From contig DAONSX010000021.1 of the NCBI GenBank assembly GCA_035411425.1, positions 1-39,990 on the forward strand: DNA of 39,990 nucleotides, given 5' to 3'. Below are positions 17,533 through 26,482 of the stretch, in pieces. Numbering within the stretch: the stretch's first letter is position 1; every line of letters starts with the position of its first letter. A program made the translations under genes and the position numbers. The DNA comes from TTA-H9 sp002071415. Its GTDB lineage: Bacteria; Bacteroidota; Bacteroidia; Bacteroidales; TTA-H9. Below the pieces are notes generated by a model, which saw nothing but the letters and a program-made list of their open reading frames with translations, made no database searches and was not told the DNA's origin.

Positions 17533-18531
17533 ATGAACAAAAAAATACCTTTCAAGGAAATAATTATTCTAACATTATCGCTCTTGCTTGCTGGGATACA
17601 ATTAAGAGCTCAAACAGGCGAGGCCAAAGCAACTGTCCAAATTGATTCAACTCGCTTGATGATTGGCCAACAGGTGAGAATGAATATCAGTTTTACCCAT
17701 CCACCTAAGGCTAAGATAGGATGGGGAATTAGAGGAGATACACTAAGTCGCCAAATCGAAATTATTAAAAAATCTGCTATTGATTCGACAGTTACACCCG
17801 ATGGAATGGTTAAAAGAAGCCAGAATCTTGTCATTACATCTTTTGATACGGGATACATTGTAGTACAACCCATTAGATTCTACTGGCAACTTCCCCAGGA
17901 CACAATTACGCAAATAGCCGAAACCGAACCAATTTTGCTGGAGGTAATGGCTATGCCAGTCGATACGACTCAAGACATCCGCGACATTAAAGGCATACAG
18001 AAAATCGGATATAGTTGGAAAGAAATCTTGCCATGGATAGGGTATGCCCTCTTGATTGCTATTGTGGCATTTCTAATTTACCGCTATGTTCAGTACCGAA
18101 GAGGCAAGCGAAAATATTTCCTCATTGCTCCTAAGCCCAAAATTCCGGCTTGGCAAATTGCGCTGGAAGCATTAGATACGCTCAGAAACAAACAATTATG
18201 GCAGTCAGGTCATTATAAGCAATTCTATTCTGAACTTACAGATATCTTTAGGGATTATCTGGACAATCAATTTCAAATAAATGCTCCCGAAATGGTTAGC
18301 GAAGAAATTATCATAGCTTTAGAAAATGCGGGCTTTGATACGAAATTGATCAGTGATTGCCGAAGAATGTTGCAAACCGCTGATCTGGTAAAATTTGCAC
18401 GTTACATACCTTTACCCGATGAGAATTCATTTTCATTTGATGTTTGTCGAAGGTTTGTGGAAGAAACCATGCCCAAACCTGAAAATGCTTCGGAACCCCA
18501 TCCTTCTTCTCCATCTGAAATGCAACAATAA
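17533..18531 (+). CDS. DUF4381-like membrane protein of the Bat operon
   Basis: 332-aa protein with a signal peptide (1-26, ending LRAQ), a beta-sandwich-like exported domain resembling the N-terminus of BatD (KATVQIDSTRLMIGQQVRMN), one membrane helix at about 165-185, and a cytoplasmic helical tail (WQIALEALDTL, YKQFYSELTDIFRDYL, LVKFARYIPLPDE). This tail is the typical DUF4381/BatD C-terminal pattern. In Bacteroidetes a protein of this type sits between DUF58 and BatA. It probably belongs to the same envelope complex, perhaps as a structural partner of the VWA proteins. The stop is 6 bp before batA. Confidence 0.82.
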   Translation: MNKKIPFKEIIILTLSLLLAGIQLRAQTGEAKATVQIDSTRLMIGQQVRMNISFTHPPKAKIGWGIRGDTLSRQIEIIKKSAIDSTVTPDGMVKRSQNLVITSFDTGYIVVQPIRFYWQLPQDTITQIAETEPILLEVMAMPVDTTQDIRDIKGIQKIGYSWKEILPWIGYALLIAIVAFLIYRYVQYRRGKRKYFLIAPKPKIPAWQIALEALDTLRNKQLWQSGHYKQFYSELTDIFRDYLDNQFQINAPEMVSEEIIIALENAGFDTKLISDCRRMLQTADLVKFARYIPLPDENSFSFDVCRRFVEETMPKPENASEPHPSSPSEMQQ

Positions 18532-18537
18532 ACCACT

Positions 18538-19542
18538 ATGATTGGATTCATTCATAATATCACTTTTGCGCATCCGTGGTTGTTACTCTTATTATTGACT
18601 ATTCCCCTACTTGTGGGCTGGTACATTTACAGAGGGAAAAAGCTTCATCCTACATTATCATTTCCTCAAACAGGTTATTTTAGCAAGCTACCTCATACAC
18701 CCAGACAGCGCTTTCGTCATATTCCCTTTATTTTACGAATTTTATCTCTTATTTTCATCATAATTGCCTTAGCAAGGCCGCAGAGCAGTATTAGCCGACA
18801 AGATGTAAGCATAGAAGGAATTGATATTACCATAGCACTCGATATTTCGAGCAGTATGCTTGCCGAAGACTTCTCGCCCAACCGCCTCGAAGCAGCAAAA
18901 ATTGTAGCTTCAGAATTTGTGGAAGGTAGGCCTAATGACAGAATAGGACTGGTTGCATTTTCGGGAGAAGCGTTTACCCAGTGCCCGCTAACAACCGACA
19001 AAACTGTTTTATTGGAACTTTTTCGTGAATTAAAGAGTGGAATGATAGAAGATGGCACAGCTATTGGCGATGGATTGGCTACAGCTATCAATCGCCTGCG
19101 TGAAAGCACTACAGTGAGCAAAGTAATTATTTTGCTTACCGACGGTGAAAACAACCGTGGAAATATCGATCCTATATCGGCTGCTGAAATCGCAAAAAAA
19201 TATGGAATTCGCATTTACACCATTGGCGTCGGAAGCCGTGGTATGGCTCCTTATCCTTTCCAAACACCCTATGGGATTCAATATCAAAATGTAGAGGTTA
19301 AAATAGATGAAAATCTTTTGCAGCAAATAGCTCAAATGACAGGAGGAAAATACTTTAGAGCTACTAACAATGCTACTTTGCGTGAAATTTATCATGAAAT
19401 CGACCAGATGGAAAAATCGAAAATAGATGTTTCGGAATTTCATAAAAAAACCGATGAATTTCGCCCCTTCGTTTTAGTGGCTATAATCCTCCTCATCATT
19501 GAATTCATCTTGTCGCATACTTTTTTAAGGGTTTATCCTTAA
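18538..19542 (+). CDS. batA: BatA: membrane-anchored VWA protein
   Basis: Von Willebrand factor A protein of the Bacteroides aerotolerance system. Two N-terminal membrane helices (about 12-30 and 62-79) are followed by the VWA domain with a complete MIDAS: D102-I-S-S-S, a downstream threonine (TTDKTV region) and LTDGENNRG. A C-terminal helix lies at about 310-330. The family stretch DISSSMLAEDFSPNRLEAAK is unmistakable. Length 334 aa matches BatA. It is followed by its paralogue BatB after 25 bp. The family is linked to oxygen tolerance in Bacteroides; the mechanism is not settled. Confidence 0.95.
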   Translation: MIGFIHNITFAHPWLLLLLLTIPLLVGWYIYRGKKLHPTLSFPQTGYFSKLPHTPRQRFRHIPFILRILSLIFIIIALARPQSSISRQDVSIEGIDITIALDISSSMLAEDFSPNRLEAAKIVASEFVEGRPNDRIGLVAFSGEAFTQCPLTTDKTVLLELFRELKSGMIEDGTAIGDGLATAINRLRESTTVSKVIILLTDGENNRGNIDPISAAEIAKKYGIRIYTIGVGSRGMAPYPFQTPYGIQYQNVEVKIDENLLQQIAQMTGGKYFRATNNATLREIYHEIDQMEKSKIDVSEFHKKTDEFRPFVLVAIILLIIEFILSHTFLRVYP

Positions 19543-19567
19543 AGTTATTTTTAAAATTTTGAATAAT

Positions 19568-20599
19568 ATGTTCAGATTTGAAAATCCAGAATATTTTTAT
19601 TTTTTATTGATAATTCCAATTTCGGTGGCTCTTTTTGTGGTAGGAAGAATCATACGCGAAAAGATGCTAGCGCGGTTTGGAGAGAAAAGCCTTTTGAGCC
19701 GGTTGATGCCTGATTATTCGAATGTGCGTCCTATTTTAAAACTTATTTTATGGAATATAGCCATGATTATATTGACCATAGCTATGGCCAACCCTCAAAT
19801 AGGAACAAAACTTGTAAAAGCCAAACAGAAGGGCATCGACATGATGATTTGCTTGGATGTTTCGAACAGTATGCTTGCCGAAGACGTAAAACCTAATCGG
19901 CTGGAGAATGCCAAACTGGCCATACGCAAATTAGTCGAACAATTGCAGGGCGATAGGATAGGTATTATTGTCTTTGCAGGCAAGGCTTATATTCAGTTGC
20001 CCATCACTAGTGATTATGCTGCCGCAGAAATGTTTATCAACAACATCAACACACGACTGATTCCTACTCAAGGAACGGCTCTTGCTCAAGCCATTAGCAT
20101 GGCAAAGGCTTCATTACAATCAGAAACACGTAGCAAAGCCATTATATTGATTACTGACGGCGAAGACCATGAGGGAGATGTTTTGACAGAAGCCGAAAAA
20201 GCAGCTGCTGAAGGCATTCGTATTTACACCATTGGAATTGGTACACCTGAAGGTTCACCTATCCCAATCGTCAATGAAAAAGGAGAAATAACTGGGTACA
20301 AGAAAGATGCTCAGGGCAATACGATTATTACACGGCTCGATGAAATTACACTTCAAAAAGTAGCATCGACCGGACAAGGCATTTATATCAGGGCACAAAA
20401 TACCAATCAAGCCTTAAGAAAAATTTTCGAGGAAATTAACAAGCTCGAAAAAACCGAATTCGATACTCAGTTATTTTCGGAATATGAAAGCTGGTATCCT
20501 TACTTTTTATGGATTGCGTTTGTGCTTTTAGTTCTGGAAATGTTGATTCCAGCACGAAAAAGCCATTGGGCAAAACGGATAAATCTTTTTGGACAATAA
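19568..20599 (+). CDS. batB: BatB: membrane-anchored VWA protein
   Basis: Paralogue of BatA with the same architecture: N-terminal helices (about 10-28 and 55-74), VWA domain with MIDAS D97-V-S-N-S and ITDGEDHEGD, and a C-terminal helix (PYFLWIAFVLLVLEMLIP). The frame opens at a TTG at 19559, but the ATG at 19568 gives the canonical BatB start MFRFENPEYFYFLL (343 aa). The stretch DVSNSMLAEDVKPNRLENAK mirrors BatA. BatA and BatB are expected to work together in the inner membrane, facing the periplasm. Confidence 0.95.
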   Translation: MFRFENPEYFYFLLIIPISVALFVVGRIIREKMLARFGEKSLLSRLMPDYSNVRPILKLILWNIAMIILTIAMANPQIGTKLVKAKQKGIDMMICLDVSNSMLAEDVKPNRLENAKLAIRKLVEQLQGDRIGIIVFAGKAYIQLPITSDYAAAEMFINNINTRLIPTQGTALAQAISMAKASLQSETRSKAIILITDGEDHEGDVLTEAEKAAAEGIRIYTIGIGTPEGSPIPIVNEKGEITGYKKDAQGNTIITRLDEITLQKVASTGQGIYIRAQNTNQALRKIFEEINKLEKTEFDTQLFSEYESWYPYFLWIAFVLLVLEMLIPARKSHWAKRINLFGQ

Positions 20600-20612
20600 A
20601 CTATTTATAGTG

Positions 20613-21296
20613 ATGGAAAAAAGATATTTATGTTTGTTAGTTTTATTATTAATTCACTTCAGCACTGTTGAAGCGCAGCGGGAGAATCGTTTTATACGTA
20701 AAGGAACAAAAGAGTACGAGTCGAACAAATATAATGAAGCCGAAATAGCCTTTCGTAAGGCTCTTGAAAAAAATCCTTCTTCTGCCGTATCTCAGTATAA
20801 TCTTGGCAATTCACTTTATAAGCAGAACAATCTCGAGGAATCAGTAAAAGCATGGAGCAGTCTTGCCAATCGTAGTGACCTTTCATCCCAGAATTCGGCT
20901 CATGTTTGGCATAATATAGGAAATGCATTTCTAAAATCAAAAAAATATAATGAAGCCATAGAGGCTTATAAAAATGCTCTGCGGCTCAATCCTAAAGATG
21001 AGGACACGCGCTATAACCTGTCGTATGCGCTCAGAATGGCAAAGAAACAAGATCAGCAGAAGCAAAAAGATCAGCAGAAGCAAGATCAACAAAAGCAAGA
21101 TCAACAAAAAGATCAGCAGAAGCAAGATCAGCAACAAGCCCAACAGCAGCCTCAACAAGGTCAACCACAAGAAATTTCGAAACAAGATGCCGAACGTATG
21201 CTCGAAGCCATGAAAAATGCCGAACAAAAAACTTTAGAAAAACTTAAAAAAGAAAAGAAAGCTATAGTTACCGAAAAACCAGAAAAAGATTGGTAA
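20613..21296 (+). CDS. batC: BatC: TPR protein with glutamine-rich repeat tail
   Basis: 227-aa exported TPR protein. A signal peptide ends near VEAQ, and three TPR-like repeats follow (YNEAEIAFRKALEKNPSSAV, YNLGNSLYKQNNLEESVKAW, YNEAIEAYKNALRLNPKDED). A long low-complexity DQQKQ tract comes next, and then a charged helical tail. The frame opens at a TTG at 20589 inside batB, but ATG 20613 gives the proper signal peptide and lies 13 bp after the batB stop. TPRs suggest a scaffold role in the Bat complex. The Q/K tract is encoded by imperfect DNA repeats and is probably variable in length between strains. Confidence 0.92.
   Translation: MEKRYLCLLVLLLIHFSTVEAQRENRFIRKGTKEYESNKYNEAEIAFRKALEKNPSSAVSQYNLGNSLYKQNNLEESVKAWSSLANRSDLSSQNSAHVWHNIGNAFLKSKKYNEAIEAYKNALRLNPKDEDTRYNLSYALRMAKKQDQQKQKDQQKQDQQKQDQQKDQQKQDQQQAQQQPQQGQPQEISKQDAERMLEAMKNAEQKTLEKLKKEKKAIVTEKPEKDW
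21051..21172 (+). repeat. Imperfect tandem repeat inside batC
   Basis: GATCAGCAGAAGCAA-like units (about 12-18 bp) repeated roughly eight times, encoding DQQKQ units and grading into QQAQQQPQQGQPQ. The reading frame is kept throughout, so unit gain or loss changes only the length of the linker. Confidence 0.8.
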
Positions 21297-21382
21297 AGGC
21301 ATAAATTTTGTGCCACCGTTTCCGGCTGAATTACTTACGTTTGTGATATAATTTTATTAAAAATAGAAAGCTCGACCCAAAC

Positions 21383-23257
21383 ATGAAAAGAATAAAAACT
21401 CTGATATTCATTTTGTCTATCATTGTTCCGGTTTTTTCGCTAAAAAGTCAGAATGTTGAATTTACGGCTTCGGCTCCTTCTGCCGTAAGCCAAGGTGAAA
21501 CGTTTCAGGTTACTTACAAAGTCAACGCTAAAGGGGAAAAGTTCAACGGCCCTGATTTCAAAGGATTTGATGTAGTTTCGGGCCCGAATGTCTCACAGAG
21601 TTCAAGTTTTCAGTTCATCAATGGTAAAATGAGTCAATCGAACGAACAAATTTATACTTATCTCATTCATGCTTCCGAAGTAGGAACTTTTGATATAAAG
21701 CCAGCAAGCATTGTAGTGGAAGGAAAGACTTACTATTCGAATACACTGCGAATTACGGTAGAAAAATCTTCGAGTGGGAGCACTTCAAAAAGTCCATCTA
21801 AACCGCGCACAACACCTGGCAGGCCTACCGAACCCATTCAAAGCATTGACGACCTCTCACAAGAGGATATCTTCGTAAAGGCTTATGTTAGCAAATCTAA
21901 TCCTTATGTTGGCGAACAGGTAATTATTACTTATAAACTTTATACCAAAGTTCCTCTTGCTAATATTCGCATCAATAATTTGGGAACCTTTCCTGGATTT
22001 TGGTCACAGGATCTTATTAAAAGCGACCAATTGCAGCAATCTACCGAAATTATCAATGGGCAGGAATATGTTACCGCAGAAATTAAAAAGAGTGCTCTTT
22101 TCCCTTTAAAATCAGGAACTTTTAATATACCTCCACTCGAAATGGAGGCGACTGCTACCTTAATTAAACAGCGCAAACGGTTTTCTACAGGCGATCCTTT
22201 TTTTGACCAATTTTTCAACGATGCTTTTTTCAATACAGGCTATGAACGCGTCAATAAGAAAGTTTACAGTAATGCCATTACCATCACTGCTAAGCCTTTA
22301 CCCACAAGCGGTAAACCTTCCGAATTTAGTTCAGCTGTGGGTAACTTCAAATTTTCGGCTCAGGTCGATCGTACTCAGTTAAAAACCAATGAAGCGCTCA
22401 ATCTCAAGGTTACTATTAGTGGCAGTGGGAATCTTGACATGATAGAGGCTCCCAATATCAAATTCCCTACCGAATTCGATACTTACGATCCAAAGGTTAA
22501 TTCCAACATCTCTACTTCTTCTTCGGGGTTTTCGGGTAGCAAAACCTTCGAATACCTCATTATACCACGAACACCTGGAAAATATACTATAAAACCTTTC
22601 ACCTTTAGCTATTTTAATCCTTCGACAGGAAGATATTATACCGAAACCTCGCCTGAATTTACCATAGAAGTGCTCAAAGGCGCAGAACAGCCTGCAGGAA
22701 TCACCTATAGTGGAGTAAATCAGCAAGATATTAAATATATTGGAACCGATATTCGTTATATCAAATTACCTCCCTTTCATCTGCGACCTGTTGGAGTAAC
22801 TTTCTTCGCTTCCAAACTCTATTATGGAATATTAATTGGCTTAATAGTATTGTTTGGCCTCTTGATATTTGGGATAAAAACCATGCGAAAGCGCAGAGGG
22901 GATGCCGGGTTGATGCGTTTGCGCAAAGCTACTAGTGTGGCTACCAAGCGGTTGAAGACGGCTCATACCTATCTCAAAAATCAGCAGGAAGCCCAGTTCT
23001 ACAATGAGATATCCGCTGCCTTGTGGGGCTATATCTCCGACAAATTCAACATTCCTATGGCAGAACTTTCGATGGAAAATGTTGAAAATAAACTTCTTCA
23101 GAAGAATGTCGATCCTCAAACTATAAAAGCTTTCATCGATACGCTCAATAATTGTGAATTTGCCCGTTTTGCTCCTGGAAACAAATCCGAGAACATGGAA
23201 CAGGTTTACAAAGAAGCTCTTTCCACTATCTCACGTATTGAGCAGGAATTAAAATAA
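21383..23257 (+). CDS. batD: BatD: large membrane-anchored beta-domain protein
   Basis: 624-aa BatD-family protein. The signal peptide covers about 1-22. The exported part is built of beta-sandwich domains (VEFTASAPSAVSQGETFQVT, EDIFVKAYVSKSNPYVGEQV, GNFKFSAQVDRTQLKTNEAL, TPGKYTIKPFTFSYFNPSTG). One membrane helix follows (YYGILIGLIVLFGLLIFGI), and then a cytoplasmic helical tail ending in the DUF4381-like FARFAPG pattern. The stretch YVGEQVIITYKLYTKV is a family hallmark. The gene follows batC after 86 bp. The protein is presumed to form the periplasmic body of the Bat complex; this is based on family knowledge only. Confidence 0.94.
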   Translation: MKRIKTLIFILSIIVPVFSLKSQNVEFTASAPSAVSQGETFQVTYKVNAKGEKFNGPDFKGFDVVSGPNVSQSSSFQFINGKMSQSNEQIYTYLIHASEVGTFDIKPASIVVEGKTYYSNTLRITVEKSSSGSTSKSPSKPRTTPGRPTEPIQSIDDLSQEDIFVKAYVSKSNPYVGEQVIITYKLYTKVPLANIRINNLGTFPGFWSQDLIKSDQLQQSTEIINGQEYVTAEIKKSALFPLKSGTFNIPPLEMEATATLIKQRKRFSTGDPFFDQFFNDAFFNTGYERVNKKVYSNAITITAKPLPTSGKPSEFSSAVGNFKFSAQVDRTQLKTNEALNLKVTISGSGNLDMIEAPNIKFPTEFDTYDPKVNSNISTSSSGFSGSKTFEYLIIPRTPGKYTIKPFTFSYFNPSTGRYYTETSPEFTIEVLKGAEQPAGITYSGVNQQDIKYIGTDIRYIKLPPFHLRPVGVTFFASKLYYGILIGLIVLFGLLIFGIKTMRKRRGDAGLMRLRKATSVATKRLKTAHTYLKNQQEAQFYNEISAALWGYISDKFNIPMAELSMENVENKLLQKNVDPQTIKAFIDTLNNCEFARFAPGNKSENMEQVYKEALSTISRIEQELK

Positions 23258-23286
23258 AGTTCATAATAAATTAGATAGACCATTTT

Positions 23287-24063
23287 ATGAAAACATATTT
23301 TAAATATTTATTTCCAATCATTTTACTTGGATTTATTTTTCCGACTGGAATCTTGAGAGGACATAGCAATCCACAGGCATTGCTTGATTCAGCCACTTCG
23401 TCTTATACAAAAGGCTTTTATTCCGATGCGGTGGTTTATTACGAGAAAGTTCTATCCATGGGTTTTGAATCGGCCGAGGTTTACTATAATTTAGGGAATG
23501 CTTATTTTAAATTGAATGAATTGGCGCCTGCCATTTACAATTATGAAAAGGCTTTGATGTTAAAGCCGGGCGATGAAGATATTCTCTTCAATCTTAAGAT
23601 TGCCAACAGCCGGATTACCGATAAGATAGATGTGGTTCCGGAATTTTTTTTCCAGAGGTGGTGGGAATCATTTTATAATTTTTTCCCGACTGATACATGG
23701 GCTATACTCAGTCTTGTTTTTTTAGGACTTTTTTTATTAGCTCTTGGCATTTTTCTCCTCAGCAAAAGGATAAGTTATCGAAAGATAGGTTTATGGTCAG
23801 CAGTTGTACTCATTGTTTTCGCATCATTTAGTTTTGCTTTTGCATGGAAAGGGCAACAACGTCAAAGTGAAAAACAAAATGGAATTATCTTTGAGCCTGC
23901 TGTGGTGGTGAAAAGTTCGCCTGATAATGCCAGTGTAGATTTATTTGTTTTACACGAAGGCACTAAAGTTGAGATACAGGATAAATTGGACAATTGGGTT
24001 AAGATTAAGATTGCTAATGGGAATATAGGATGGCTCCCCGCTTCTACGTTGAGAGAATATTAA
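23287..24063 (+). CDS. batE: BatE: TPR and SH3 membrane protein
   Basis: 258-aa protein ending the operon. A signal or anchor at the N-terminus is followed by two or three TPRs (AVVYYEKVLSMGFESAEVYY, YNLGNAYFKLNELAPAIYNY, YEKALMLKPGDEDILFNLK). Two membrane helices (WAILSLVFLGLFLLALGIF and IGLWSAVVLIVFASFSF) come next, then a C-terminal bacterial SH3-like domain (VVVKSSPDNASVDLFVLHEG, GNIGWLPASTLREY). This architecture is specific to BatE. It is followed by a convergent gene with no clear terminator in the 72-bp gap. Confidence 0.93.
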   Translation: MKTYFKYLFPIILLGFIFPTGILRGHSNPQALLDSATSSYTKGFYSDAVVYYEKVLSMGFESAEVYYNLGNAYFKLNELAPAIYNYEKALMLKPGDEDILFNLKIANSRITDKIDVVPEFFFQRWWESFYNFFPTDTWAILSLVFLGLFLLALGIFLLSKRISYRKIGLWSAVVLIVFASFSFAFAWKGQQRQSEKQNGIIFEPAVVVKSSPDNASVDLFVLHEGTKVEIQDKLDNWVKIKIANGNIGWLPASTLREY

Positions 24064-24135
24064 TCTTAGTGTTGATCATTTGAAATTAGAATAGCAAAAA
24101 CCTGAAAAGTCCCTTGATGATAGGAAAGGTTATTA

Positions 24136-26409
24136 TTATGGAATTTGGCGCAAAAGAATTACTCCATGCGAAGGTATTTTCATTCCCATCCCTTTGATAA
24201 AATGCCCTAAATTTTCATTTTTCCAGACATTGCGTAGATACATTTGTTGAGGCAGGCCTGTTTTGGCAAAATCAAAATGATAGCCGTGGGTTTTATCGCC
24301 CAGATTGAAAATTCCTATGGCAAATGTGCCATCTGAAAGTTTTTTAATCCAAACCTGAATATCTCCCTCCACGAGTATTTGTTTTGCCTGATAACCCAAA
24401 GCATCTTGATTGATAGCTAAAACTTCGTCATTGGTCAAAAGATTTAGGGTAAATGGATCGAGCTGCTGAAGGTCGCAGCCTAGCAATAAGGGAGCGGAAA
24501 GAAGGCACCACAACGAGATATGGGTGTACTGCTCATCAGGTGTTAGCCTGGTCGGATGAAGATTTGGTCCCCATCCTACCCATCCCACTACGAGCATATC
24601 TGGATCATTCCAATGCCCTGGCCCTGCATAAGGTTGATTCTCGACCTGAGAGAATCCAATTGATTTCAGGCTTCCCCATGTGTCGGTAATATCGCCTGTC
24701 GTACGCCATAAATTTCCCCCTACTTCTGCCCCCCAACGCCATACCTTACTCATACCATACTGGCATAAACTGTACGCGATATCCCTATTCACCTGATTTA
24801 GTGCTTCTTTCATTACGTGATATGGTTTTTTACGTTCAACAAGTGAAGTATCGCGTGCAATCTGATCATATGAACACCAGTCATATTTCAAATAATCCAC
24901 TCCCCATGAGGCATAACTTTGGGCATCTTTTTGTTCGAATTGGTAGCTTCCTGTGTATTGACCACAGGTATAAGGTCCCGGCGAACTGTAAATTCCCATT
25001 TTCAAGCCCAAAGAATGGATTGCATCGCCCAAACCTTTCATATCGGGAAATTTTTCGTTGGGAAGAATATTACCCAAGTCATCACGCTTGGGTTCTGCAT
25101 CTTTATGTATATTCCATCCATCGTCGATGTTCACATAAGTCCAGCCATGATCACGTAAACCTTCATTGACAAAGGCATTGGCAGCGTCTGCAATCTTTTC
25201 CTGATCGACGGCCAGGCCCCAACAATTCCAGCTATTCCATCCCATGGGCGGAGTGAGGCAAATGTCAGGTCCAATTTTGACAATCATTTCCCTAAAATCC
25301 GATCCCAAAGCGTTGCTAACTTTAATACTCAAGCGATATTCGCCGGGTTCTTCGACCATTCCAGAAATAATCCCGCTGGTATTGTTCAGAACAAGGCCAT
25401 TTGGCAAGCCTTTCACTTCAAAATTTAAGGGTTTTTCCCCGGTAACTGGGATAGTAAATAAAAAAGGATGATGCGGCCTGGCACCCGTGATATAAGGACC
25501 GTTTATCTGAGGAGTATCTTTTACCGGAGGTGTCAAGATATAGGGAGTTTCGTCACGATAGATTTTGTCGGATCCTTCACTTTTTATGGAATAACGATAA
25601 GTTACCACCTGAGAATGGTCCATTTGAGGGAGCTCGAGATGAAAGTCGAAAACATCGGCAGGCCTGAGTTTTACCTTCAATGACTGATGAAAAGTTTCAT
25701 GACCCGTAAGTTTATTTATAGCTATGATTTCTAATTTACCCCTGATAAAGTATGCGGATGAAACATTTCGGATTTTGATCTGCTTTGAAAGGGTATTTCC
25801 GTTGAAGTGATAAGGAGTACCGTTACATTCGAGAGAAATATAATCGGAGAAACAGGTTAGACGAATAAATTGATCGCCTGTGTACATGCCACCCTGTCCG
25901 CCTTCGTCGTATACCCTCACTGCAATAATATTTTCTTTATCCCATCGGATTAAAGAATCATTCAAAGCGAGCTTATAAGCTCTTGGTCGGTCCCAATAAT
26001 TGGTAGGAGCCTTAATGAAGGAAAGATCATCTTTCTGGCTGTCAGTAACTTTAAAGCCATTCACACCAATCAAATGTCCATTTAGATAAGTCTGATCAAA
26101 ATTGTTGATCTTGCCAAGATAGATGAATAAGCTATCTTGTAAAATAGCCTTAGTTTTTAATTCGGATGGAATAACCATATGCAAACGATACCAACAAAAT
26201 CCATCCAGCGGGTCATAACCTTGTTCTTCCCAAATTTTATTTACCTCGATGGATTTCATGTTAGCATCATCATAATCAGGTAAAAAAACTTGTGGATGAT
26301 CTCCTGGGATAAATTTCCATCCTTTATCGATCATCAAAACTCGATTGTCCTGGGCACTCAGACCGATAATGGAAAATGCTGCAAATAGAAAAGAAATAAA
26401 ACGTTTCAT
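24136..26409 (-). CDS. GH27 alpha-galactosidase with N-terminal sugar-binding domain
   Basis: 757-aa exported glycosidase (signal MKRFISFLFAAFSIIGLSAQ). Domains in order: a GH2-like jelly roll at about 25-195 (MIDKGWKFIPGD, GFCWYRLHMVIP, ENIIAVRVYDEGGQGGMYTG), a linker, a putative Ig domain at about 300-375 (NGLVLNNTSGIISGMVEEPG), the GH27 barrel from about 380 (PPMGWNSWNCWG with M389), and a C-terminal beta domain. The nucleophile is D510 in LKYDWCSYD and the acid/base lies in GHWNDPDM (D602/D604). GH27 enzymes of this kind release terminal alpha-galactose or alpha-N-acetylgalactosamine; the exact specificity cannot be read here. No SusC/SusD pair is nearby, so it is not in an obvious polysaccharide utilisation locus. 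Confidence 0.92.
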   Translation of the reverse strand: MKRFISFLFAAFSIIGLSAQDNRVLMIDKGWKFIPGDHPQVFLPDYDDANMKSIEVNKIWEEQGYDPLDGFCWYRLHMVIPSELKTKAILQDSLFIYLGKINNFDQTYLNGHLIGVNGFKVTDSQKDDLSFIKAPTNYWDRPRAYKLALNDSLIRWDKENIIAVRVYDEGGQGGMYTGDQFIRLTCFSDYISLECNGTPYHFNGNTLSKQIKIRNVSSAYFIRGKLEIIAINKLTGHETFHQSLKVKLRPADVFDFHLELPQMDHSQVVTYRYSIKSEGSDKIYRDETPYILTPPVKDTPQINGPYITGARPHHPFLFTIPVTGEKPLNFEVKGLPNGLVLNNTSGIISGMVEEPGEYRLSIKVSNALGSDFREMIVKIGPDICLTPPMGWNSWNCWGLAVDQEKIADAANAFVNEGLRDHGWTYVNIDDGWNIHKDAEPKRDDLGNILPNEKFPDMKGLGDAIHSLGLKMGIYSSPGPYTCGQYTGSYQFEQKDAQSYASWGVDYLKYDWCSYDQIARDTSLVERKKPYHVMKEALNQVNRDIAYSLCQYGMSKVWRWGAEVGGNLWRTTGDITDTWGSLKSIGFSQVENQPYAGPGHWNDPDMLVVGWVGWGPNLHPTRLTPDEQYTHISLWCLLSAPLLLGCDLQQLDPFTLNLLTNDEVLAINQDALGYQAKQILVEGDIQVWIKKLSDGTFAIGIFNLGDKTHGYHFDFAKTGLPQQMYLRNVWKNENLGHFIKGMGMKIPSHGVILLRQIP

Positions 26410-26482
26410 TATTTAAAGAATTGAAAATTGAATATTTATTTCCTCGAGAATTAAGAAGATTTGATTAATTATTCAAAAACGA

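Noticed and set aside
21051..21172. Repeat tract in batC as a mobile or CRISPR-like element
   Set aside because: Short in-frame coding repeat with no spacers or flanking duplications.
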